Source: Oribacterium sp. UBA4274
GTDB taxonomy: Bacteria; Bacillota; Clostridia; Lachnospirales; Lachnospiraceae
Reading direction: 5' to 3'
Length of the DNA stretch: 17,033 nucleotides
Assembly (NCBI GenBank): GCA_002396005.1
Contig: DGVW01000028.1
Coordinates: 1 to 17,033, forward strand
Every line of letters starts with the position of its first letter. Position 1 is the first letter of the stretch. Below are positions 7,777-13,900 of the stretch, piece after piece. Made by a program: the position numbers and the translations under genes. Below the pieces are notes generated by a model that made no database searches, was not told the DNA's origin, and saw nothing but the letters and a program-made list of their open reading frames with translations.

Positions 7777-8478
7777 TTATTTTTCAATCTTGTAACCAAC
7801 ACCCCAAACGGTTGTAATGATCTTGTTCTCTCTGCTATCTTCCTTCATCTTTCCACGAAGACGACGGATATGTACCATAACAGTATTGTTAGCCTCATAA
7901 ACCTTCTCGTTCCAAACCTTTTCAAAAATCTCATCTGTTGAGAAAACCTTGCCCGGATGAGAAGCAAGCAGGAAAAGAATGTCAAACTCAATAGGAGTAA
8001 GCTTTATATCCTCTCCGTCTATAACCACCTTGTGATTATCCTTGTTGATGACCATATTGCGGATTGTGATCTCGTTGTTTGTGAACTGGTTGGAGGCATT
8101 AGGATTGAGCTGTGTATATCTGCGAAGCTGTGACTTTACACGTGCTGTAAGCTCAAGCGGATTAAAAGGCTTTGTAACATAATCATCAGCACCGCCTGTA
8201 AGCCCTACTATCTTATCAAGATCTGTTGACTTTGCAGAAAGCATGATAACAGGAATATTGGACTTCTCACGAATCTTCTTACACATCTCAAGACCGTTCA
8301 TCCCCGGCATCATAATATCAAGGAGCACAAGATGGATTTCCTGCTCATCAAGAATCTTTAAACCATCTTCAGCATTATAGGCTTTGAAAACCTTATAACC
8401 ATCACTTACCAGATATATCTCAACGAGCTCGGCAATCTCCTTTTCATCATCTACTACAAGAATATTAATCTGTGGCAT
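7777..8478 (-). CDS. OmpR/VanR-family response regulator
   Basis: This DNA-binding response regulator of 233 residues is the likely partner of the kinase downstream. The receiver domain (about 4-118) has the acidic pair Asp10-Asp11, phosphoacceptor Asp54 in LVLLDIMMPGMNG, Ser81 and Lys103 in TKPFNP. A winged-helix domain (about 130-232) ends with the usual TVWGVGYKIEK. By memory the sequence is close to enterococcal VanR, for example in DDEKEIAELVEIYL and GADDYVTKPF-PLELTARVK. The start is firm: AAAGGAG lies six bases before the ATG and overlaps the ppk stop codon, so the gene is probably cotranscribed with ppk (10-bp gap). Target promoters are unknown; autoregulation of this gene set would be typical. 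Confidence 0.95.
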   Translation of the reverse strand: MPQINILVVDDEKEIAELVEIYLVSDGYKVFKAYNAEDGLKILDEQEIHLVLLDIMMPGMNGLEMCKKIREKSNIPVIMLSAKSTDLDKIVGLTGGADDYVTKPFNPLELTARVKSQLRRYTQLNPNASNQFTNNEITIRNMVINKDNHKVVIDGEDIKLTPIEFDILFLLASHPGKVFSTDEIFEKVWNEKVYEANNTVMVHIRRLRGKMKEDSRENKIITTVWGVGYKIEK

Positions 8479-8488
8479 AACTACTCCT

Positions 8489-10693
8489 TTACTTTTTACG
8501 CGGTATAAATGTATGTCGTTTTGATTTCTCCGCCTTTTTCAGCATTTGGGTCTGCTGAACGGCCTCCATGCACTGGATGATCTGAGAATTGATCTGCTTT
8601 TTACCCCTCAGGTCAGGATGATGGTACTCTCCCTTCTCATCCATGATAGAAGCTTTGACATTATCAGCAAGCTCCAGATCAAGTATATGCTGAAGTCTTT
8701 TCTTTATCTCAGTTTCATGTACCGGGAACACTATCTCGATACGTCTGTCAAGATTTCTCGGCATCCAGTCTGCACTTCCAAGATAATACTCCGGTTCGCC
8801 GGCATTCTCAAATCTAAAAATCCTTGCATGCTCTAAAAAATATCCGACTATAGAGCGAACCTGGATATTGTCACTGAGCTTTGGCACTCCGGCTCTGAGG
8901 CAGCAAATGCCTCGTACTATAAGATTGATCCGAACTCCTGCCTGACTGGCTTCGTACAAAGTTCCTATAACCTCAGCATCGCATAGTGAGTTCATCTTAG
9001 CTGTTATTGTAGCAGGAAGGCCTTTCTTTGCATTCTCTATTTCCTTACGGATTTTTTTCAATACCCATTTTCTGAGCCATAATGGCGCAACCACCAGTTC
9101 ATTCCAGTTCTCCGGCTCAGAATATCCGGAAATCATATTGAAGAAATTGGAAGCATCCTCTCCAAATGAAGGCTTACAGGTAAAGATACCGAGATCCGTA
9201 TACAGCTTTGCGGTGCTGTCATTGTAGTTTCCTGTTGCAAGATGAACATATCTTCTGATACCGTCATCCTCTTTCCGGACAACAAGGGCGATCTTACTGT
9301 GAGTCTTGAGACCTACCAACCCATAGATAACATGACATCCGGCCTTTTCAAGGCGTTCTGCCCACTGGATATTGTTTTCCTCATCAAATCTTGCCTTAAG
9401 CTCAACCAGTGCCGTGACGTCCTTACCGTTGTTGGTAGCCTCTTCAAGAGCCTTGACTATAGGTGAGTTTCCCGAAACTCTGTACAGAGTGATTTTGATG
9501 GCAAGAGTTTTAGGATCCTTGGAAGCGTCTTTTATGAGTCTTACCACCGGATCAAAGGTTTCATACGGCACAGTCTCAAATATATCCTGCTTACGGATAG
9601 CACTGAAGATCGATTCTTCATTGCAGAGGGCAGGAACCGGCTGCGGCTCATACGCAGGTGTCTTCAGATAGTCGAAGCCATCCATGTTGTATACCTTCAT
9701 AAGGAAGGTAAGGTCCAAAGGACCGTTTATCCTGTATATATCTTCCTTACTTTCAAGTTCCAGTTCCTTACGCAGAACCTTGAGAAGACGTTTATCTATA
9801 GTATCTTCAACCTCAAGACGAACGACCTCTCCCCAACGGCGCTGCTTAAGCTGCTTCTTGATCTCCTCCAGAAGATCAGTTGCCTCTTCCTCATCTATAT
9901 CAAGGTCAGCATTACGCATGATTCTGAAAATATGCGTTGAAACTATATCATAATTGGCAAACAGAAGCGCCATATTACGCTCGATGATTTCCTCCAACAG
10001 TATGATAACCCTCTGCTTCTTTCCGTTTTCCAATGTCTCATCAGGAAGCTCCACAATACGAGGAAGCATATTAGGCACCTGAACCATAGCAAACTCATAA
10101 TCACCTATAGCAACGTCCAGTCCCGCTGCCTTCTTATGTTTCTTACCGGTAATGCTCTTGCCTTTCATCTTTTTAGGTTTTACAAGGGCGGCAATATTGA
10201 GCGTCTTGTTGATGACAAGCGGAAATGGTCTCGATGAATCAACAGCCACCGGAGTGAGTACCGGATACACCTGTTCCATAAAAAACCTGTCTACGTAGGC
10301 CGCTTCCTTTTCCGTAAGCTTCTCATGCTCTGATATCACATAGAGCCCCTGATTACGAAGTGCCGGCAGTATGGATCTGTTATAGGTCGAGTACTGCATA
10401 TTCATAAAGTCATGAACCTTGTCCGAGATTGCTGTGAGCTGCTGCTCGGCTGTCATTCCCGCTATATCCTTTTTCTGATATCCGGCATTGACCTGATCCC
10501 TTAAGGAAGCAACTCTTACAGTGAAGAATTCATCCAGATTAGACGCAGTAATACTCAGAAATTTAAGTCTCTCAAACAAAGGCTCATCATGATCTCTGGC
10601 TTCATTCAAGCAACGTGCATCGAAATCAAGCCAGCTAAGCTCTCGATTTGTATAATTTCCGGGGTCAAAAACATTTTTTTCATTAATTGCCAT
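8489..10693 (-). CDS. ppk: Polyphosphate kinase 1
   Basis: PPK1 reversibly polymerises the terminal phosphate of ATP into inorganic polyphosphate, usually at the membrane. The 734-residue product has the N-terminal YTNRELSWLDFDARCLNEA segment, SNLDEFFTVRV, the middle head domain and two C-terminal phospholipase-D-like domains. Both key histidines are present: His465 in GLKTHSK, equivalent to the autophosphorylated E. coli His435, and His622 in FLEHARI, equivalent to His592. RYVHLATGNYN and GSADWMPRNLDRRIE are further signatures. A lysine-rich insertion near 172-190 and a basic C-terminal tail are unusual. The ATG at 10691-10693 has AGGAG nine bases upstream and is preferred; an ATG two codons earlier is only three bases from that site. 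It leads the regulator-kinase-ABC gene set. Confidence 0.96.
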   Translation of the reverse strand: MAINEKNVFDPGNYTNRELSWLDFDARCLNEARDHDEPLFERLKFLSITASNLDEFFTVRVASLRDQVNAGYQKKDIAGMTAEQQLTAISDKVHDFMNMQYSTYNRSILPALRNQGLYVISEHEKLTEKEAAYVDRFFMEQVYPVLTPVAVDSSRPFPLVINKTLNIAALVKPKKMKGKSITGKKHKKAAGLDVAIGDYEFAMVQVPNMLPRIVELPDETLENGKKQRVIILLEEIIERNMALLFANYDIVSTHIFRIMRNADLDIDEEEATDLLEEIKKQLKQRRWGEVVRLEVEDTIDKRLLKVLRKELELESKEDIYRINGPLDLTFLMKVYNMDGFDYLKTPAYEPQPVPALCNEESIFSAIRKQDIFETVPYETFDPVVRLIKDASKDPKTLAIKITLYRVSGNSPIVKALEEATNNGKDVTALVELKARFDEENNIQWAERLEKAGCHVIYGLVGLKTHSKIALVVRKEDDGIRRYVHLATGNYNDSTAKLYTDLGIFTCKPSFGEDASNFFNMISGYSEPENWNELVVAPLWLRKWVLKKIRKEIENAKKGLPATITAKMNSLCDAEVIGTLYEASQAGVRINLIVRGICCLRAGVPKLSDNIQVRSIVGYFLEHARIFRFENAGEPEYYLGSADWMPRNLDRRIEIVFPVHETEIKKRLQHILDLELADNVKASIMDEKGEYHHPDLRGKKQINSQIIQCMEAVQQTQMLKKAEKSKRHTFIPRKK

Positions 10694-10743
10694 AGTCATC
10701 GTCTCCTGTAGATGGACAATATCGGCCAACAATCAAGTCTTAC

Positions 10744-10763
10744 GCACCTGCAGAGGCAGGTGC
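10744..10763 (-). other. Stem-loop in the ppk leader
   Basis: Arms GCACCTGC (10744-10751) and GCAGGTGC (10756-10763) form a perfect 8-bp stem with a 4-base loop. No T-run follows on either strand, so it is not a standard terminator. It lies 50 bp before the ppk start and 61 bp after the pheA stop. A TATAAT (minus strand, 10796-10801) lies just upstream without a clear -35 box, so the hairpin may sit in a 5' untranslated leader. Confidence 0.5.
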
Positions 10764-10824
10764 AAATAATTAAATTTATGACTTATATAACTCTTATTAT
10801 AACCTATTATGAAGAAAATTTTTA

Positions 10825-11967
10825 TCAGTAATTTCCCAGAATGCGAAGTTCCGTGACCATATCTCCCATTCCGAAAAGTGCATTTATGACATTCGGCATA
10901 TCCAGTCTTCCCTCTATATCCACAAAGAACCTGTATTCAAAAGGACGCTCCGGCACAGGACGGGAAGAGATCATAGTCATATTCACATCATTAAAGAGGA
11001 AATTGCCCAGTATATTGTAGAGGGCACCCGGCTTATGTGCAGTCTCGAAGCAGAGACTGATCTTTTTGGAATCCTCTGTATAAGTATGTTCCTTACTGAT
11101 AACTATAAATCTTGTGGTATTGGTCTTCTGCTGGTTGACCGATCTTTTGATAATGTTCAGGCCATAAAGCTCTGCTGCAGCTTCCGATGCAAGGGCTCCT
11201 ACAGATTTATCTCCGTGATCCTTGACATACTTGGCAGCAACTGCCGTATTTATAACAGGTATCGGCTTTATATCCTTATGCTCATCAAAGAAGTCACTGC
11301 ACTGACCAAGTGCCTGAGGATGGGAATAAACTTCCTTTATGTCGGTGAGGTCCGCACCCGGCACACCCATTAGCGCATGCTCAACCTTGAGATCCACCTC
11401 AAAGGCGATGGCAAGCTCCGGGAACCTGAGAAGAAGGTCAAAGTTATCCGGAACGACTCCGTGACTTGAATTTTCTATCGGAAGCACTGCATAGTCAGCT
11501 TCGCTGCTCAAAACTGCGCGAGCCGCATCTTTCCAGGTCTTGACATTAAAAAAGTCAGCTCCTTCCGGGAAACAATGCTTCGCTGCAAGTTCTGCATAAG
11601 CCCCTTTAATGCCCTGATACACCACTTTCTTGCCTTTTTTATCATAGGCGGAAACCTTCTTATAGCCTGAATCAAACTGATATCCGTGTTCTGTCATGAT
11701 ACCGAACTGAAGTCGTCTGGATATGGTCATGATCTGCTGATAGAGTTCTCTGATTCCTTTTTTGTTGAAATCATCATCAAGGAAGGATGCTACAGTATCC
11801 AGCTTCTCCTGCTCTCTTTTTGGATCAAAAACGGCCTTACCGCTCTCTATCTTTACTCTTGCTACATGTGCACAGAGATCCATGCGTTCCTTATATAACT
11901 TAGTGATTTCTTTATCTATGACATCAAGCTTGTTTCTGATATCCAGTAATGTCTCTTTGTTCTCCAT
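10825..11967 (-). CDS. pheA: Fused chorismate mutase / prephenate dehydratase with ACT domain
   Basis: This P-protein converts chorismate to prephenate and then to phenylpyruvate in phenylalanine synthesis. Residues 1-90 form an AroQ-type chorismate mutase whose Arg11, Arg28, Lys39, Asp48, Arg51 and Glu52 match the E. coli catalytic set in both identity and number. Residues 115-292 are the dehydratase, with PIENSSHGVV, YSHPQALGQC and the NTTRFIVI motif containing Thr-Arg-Phe at 285-287. Residues 303-380 are an ACT domain for phenylalanine feedback, with PGALYNIL and ISSRP where ESRP is usual. Length (380) is typical for the fusion. The ATG has AGGAG nine bases upstream. A terminator lies on the 5' side (12096-12127), so the gene has its own promoter region. 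Readthrough into ppk is possible because no clear terminator follows. Confidence 0.96.
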   Translation of the reverse strand: MENKETLLDIRNKLDVIDKEITKLYKERMDLCAHVARVKIESGKAVFDPKREQEKLDTVASFLDDDFNKKGIRELYQQIMTISRRLQFGIMTEHGYQFDSGYKKVSAYDKKGKKVVYQGIKGAYAELAAKHCFPEGADFFNVKTWKDAARAVLSSEADYAVLPIENSSHGVVPDNFDLLLRFPELAIAFEVDLKVEHALMGVPGADLTDIKEVYSHPQALGQCSDFFDEHKDIKPIPVINTAVAAKYVKDHGDKSVGALASEAAAELYGLNIIKRSVNQQKTNTTRFIVISKEHTYTEDSKKISLCFETAHKPGALYNILGNFLFNDVNMTMISSRPVPERPFEYRFFVDIEGRLDMPNVINALFGMGDMVTELRILGNY

Positions 11968-11987
11968 CTGTCGGGACTCCTCTTTGT

Positions 11988-12011
11988 TATGAAATGTGTA
12001 GTCATTTCATA
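11988..12011 (-). promoter_or_regulatory. Inverted repeat in the pheA leader (candidate operator or RNA hairpin)
   Basis: A perfect 9-bp inverted repeat, TATGAAATG (11988-11996) and CATTTCATA (12003-12011), surrounds a 6-base spacer. It lies between the candidate -10 boxes and the pheA ribosome binding site. It could be a repressor site or a leader hairpin. No T-box or other riboswitch consensus was seen around it. Confidence 0.5.
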
Positions 12012-12012
12012 T

Positions 12013-12055
12013 AGCATACTAATTTAGGTTATCTTCATCAACGATTTTATGTCAA
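12013..12055 (-). promoter_or_regulatory. Candidate pheA promoter region
   Basis: On the minus strand a perfect TTGACA box (12050-12055) is followed 16 bases later by GATAAC (12028-12033). An alternative pair is TTGATG (12036-12041) and TATGCT (12013-12018) with 17 bases between. Either would start transcription just upstream of or within the inverted repeat at 11988-12011. The -35 box is convincing; the choice of -10 is open. Confidence 0.45.
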
Positions 12056-12095
12056 TTTGGGGCGGAGTTCAGGAAAGAAGGATTTTCATAGTTGT

Positions 12096-12127
12096 AAAAA
12101 AATAGAGGCTCTGAATTACAGAGTCTC
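12096..12127 (-). terminator. Intrinsic terminator after the PlsC-like gene
   Basis: On the minus strand, arms GAGACTCTG (12119-12127) and CAGAGCCTC (12105-12113), with one mismatch, enclose a 5-base loop and are followed by TATTTTTTT. The stop codon of the acyltransferase gene lies in the loop, so the upstream arm is also coding sequence. It separates the surface-polymer genes from pheA. Confidence 0.85.
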
Positions 12128-12874
12128 CATTTCTTTCTTTTTAAGTTCTTTTATACCTTCGAGTACGGCATTTCTTGCATACTCTCCGACATGTTTCTTT
12201 TCTTCATCGGTAAGATCACTTAAGAGAATAGGTTTTCCTATCTTTACTTTAACGTGTGTCGGCTTGATGAAAGGGAAATGATTTTCCAGAACTTCTCTTG
12301 TATGGATCATGGAAACAGGCACTATCTTGCAGCCTGTCTTCTCGGCAATCTTGAAGGAGCCTTCCTTGAATGGAAGCATATCTTCTTCTGTCTCTCCTTC
12401 TGAACGTGTTCCTTCAGGATAGATCCAGATGGAAATACCCGATTTCACATACTTTATAGCGGTGATGATGACTTTAAGTGACTGTTTCAGGTTATCACGG
12501 TCAATCATAAGACAGCATACATAGTCCATCCATCTTGCAAGAGGTTTGATCTTCTCCATCTCTTTCTTGGCGATAAATCCTGTTGGACGATCCACAAGTG
12601 TATAGCCGATAACTACATCGAAATAGGATCTATGATTGCCAACGATCATAACGCCCTCGTCCTTAGGTATGCTTGTAAGATTTTCCATACCTTCTACCTC
12701 ATAGGTCACTCCACTTGCTTTCAAAATTTTATGGAAGATCTTCTGCACCAGCTCCAGTGCAGCAATTCCTCTCTCCTTCTGATCCTCTATGGCTTCTATC
12801 CTGCCGCGGTTGATCATATCTCCAATAGTCAGGAATATAAAAATAAGTGTAACAACAACAATTGTATGTAACAT
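12116..12874 (-). CDS. 1-acyl-glycerol-3-phosphate acyltransferase-like protein (PlsC family)
   Basis: This membrane-associated acyltransferase probably acylates lysophosphatidate or a related lysolipid in phospholipid synthesis. The 252-residue product has one N-terminal hydrophobic helix (residues 3-17). The catalytic motif is NHRSYFD (His81, Asp86) and the phosphate-binding motif is YPEGTRS (Glu154 to Arg157); the intervening FIAKKEMEKIKPLARWMD segment is also typical of the family. The frame is open to a TTG at 12886, but that TTG is part of the ribosome binding site: GGAGG lies five bases before the ATG at 12872-12874, which is therefore chosen. It follows the TagG-type permease by 75 bp and ends in the terminator at 12096-12127. 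The acyl acceptor cannot be read from the sequence, so no gene symbol is given. Confidence 0.9.
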   Translation of the reverse strand: MLHTIVVVTLIFIFLTIGDMINRGRIEAIEDQKERGIAALELVQKIFHKILKASGVTYEVEGMENLTSIPKDEGVMIVGNHRSYFDVVIGYTLVDRPTGFIAKKEMEKIKPLARWMDYVCCLMIDRDNLKQSLKVIITAIKYVKSGISIWIYPEGTRSEGETEEDMLPFKEGSFKIAEKTGCKIVPVSMIHTREVLENHFPFIKPTHVKVKIGKPILLSDLTDEEKKHVGEYARNAVLEGIKELKKKEMETL

Positions 12875-12949
12875 ATAATCCTCCAAATTTGTTTCCCTGA
12901 TTTCATCCCTGAAACCAGACTGCTTCTTTCGAAATGCTCGTACACCGGC

Positions 12950-13765
12950 TTACAGTACATCCGAGAAATGCGGACGCAGACGCTTAAAGAAGCTGAGTCC
13001 CACAAAAAATACCGTCAGGGTAACTACCCAGAAATACACTGATAATGTCGGACGCATCCAGAAGGGATCTCCTGTCAGCATGGAATCACGATACCCGGCT
13101 ACGATGTAATAAAACGGATTCAGCTTAAGAACAGTTCCTATCCATGGCGCCCTCGACGTAAACAAGGTCTCATCATACATGATAGGGCACATCCATATGC
13201 CAAACTGAAGCATTATCCCCACAATCTGCTGCATATCCTTAAAGAAAACATTAACCGCTGAGGTAAGATAACCTAACCCGAGAGCAAGCATGGATGCCGC
13301 AAAGCTGTAGTAAAAAATCTGTATCCAGCTGATCATCGGGAGCTTTCCTGACAAAAGGTATGCTATAACCATGATAACAATGAAGCAAAGATGTACAAAA
13401 AAGCAGGATGCCAGCTTTATGATAGGAAGAAGCTCCACCGGAAACACTACCTTTTTCACGAGATAGTTGTACTCATGAAGTACCCCAGTTATGGTATTCA
13501 TGGCTTCACTATAGTAGAACCATGGCACAAGTCCCGGTATCAGCCATATAACATAGCTTGTGTTCGGAACCGGCGGTGCCGACTTGAATCCGTAAGGTCC
13601 GAAGATAAAGGCATAAATCGCCACTGTTACAAGCGGCTGAACAAACATCCAGATGATTCCGAAATAGGATCCTACAAATCGTTTACGGAAGTCAGATTTG
13701 GCAAGATCCAGAATCATCCTCCTTCTCTCGATGATATCCTTTAAAAGTGCTTTTAAATGTTTCAT
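12950..13765 (-). CDS. Polysaccharide/teichoic-acid-type ABC exporter permease (TagG/Wzm family)
   Basis: This is the membrane subunit of an ABC-2 exporter for lipid-linked polysaccharide or wall teichoic acid, about 271 residues. The N-terminus has the family pattern of an amphipathic helix, then LAKSDFRKRFVGSYFGIIWMFVQPL. Also typical are NYLVKKVVFPVELLP in the middle, FFKDMQQIVGIMLQFGIWMCPIMY, and LNPFYYIVAGYRDSML near the end. Six hydrophobic segments are visible. The ATG at 13763-13765 gives the usual N-terminus but has no close ribosome binding site. A TTG at 13790-13792 is only three bases from AGGAG; a GC-rich hairpin lies between the two starts. The partner ATPase (TagH/Wzt) is not adjacent or elsewhere in the window. 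Confidence 0.9.
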   Translation of the reverse strand: MKHLKALLKDIIERRRMILDLAKSDFRKRFVGSYFGIIWMFVQPLVTVAIYAFIFGPYGFKSAPPVPNTSYVIWLIPGLVPWFYYSEAMNTITGVLHEYNYLVKKVVFPVELLPIIKLASCFFVHLCFIVIMVIAYLLSGKLPMISWIQIFYYSFAASMLALGLGYLTSAVNVFFKDMQQIVGIMLQFGIWMCPIMYDETLFTSRAPWIGTVLKLNPFYYIVAGYRDSMLTGDPFWMRPTLSVYFWVVTLTVFFVGLSFFKRLRPHFSDVL

Positions 13766-13773
13766 ATATTTTC

Positions 13774-13788
13774 GGGGCAAAAAGCCCC
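13774..13788 (-). other. Hairpin between ribosome binding site and start of the TagG-type permease
   Basis: Minus-strand arms GGGGC and GCCCC enclose a TTTTT loop. The hairpin lies between AGGAG (13796-13800) and the preferred ATG at 13763-13765, which are 30 bases apart. It may affect which start is used or how well the gene is translated. Confidence 0.45.
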
Positions 13789-13809
13789 ACAAACGCTCCT
13801 GTAAAAATT

Positions 13810-13841
13810 TTGAAAGTTAATTATAACACTACTTCTTTCAA
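13810..13841 (-). promoter_or_regulatory. Candidate extended -10 promoter within an inverted repeat
   Basis: On the minus strand TGTTATAAT (13820-13828) is a perfect extended -10 sequence, without a convincing -35 box. It is flanked by TTGAAAG (13835-13841 as read on minus) and its reverse complement (13810-13816), separated by 18 bases. This arrangement suits a promoter with an operator over it, driving the TagG-type permease and PlsC-like genes. Confidence 0.45.
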
Positions 13842-13900
13842 TATCCTACACCATTCATAACCTGGTGACGCTGCTATCCCTATCCTACACGATTCATGAC
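13842..13900. repeat. Two imperfect 20-bp direct repeats, 39-bp period
   Basis: TATCCTACACCATTCATAAC (13842-13861) and TATCCTACACGATTCATGAC (13881-13900) match at 18 of 20 positions. The second copy encodes the last residues and stop of the DUF2142 gene; the first lies just beyond it. This looks like a small local duplication. Confidence 0.7.

Noticed and set aside
1611..8478. A vancomycin-resistance cluster
   Set aside because: VanR-, VanS- and VanZ-like proteins are present, but no D-lactate dehydrogenase, D-Ala-D-Lac ligase or D,D-dipeptidase gene is found between or beside them.
11968..12095. T-box riboswitch or leader-peptide attenuator for pheA
   Set aside because: The space from the likely promoter to the start codon is only about 50-80 bases. 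No T-box consensus, phenylalanine-rich leader peptide or terminator with T-run is present.
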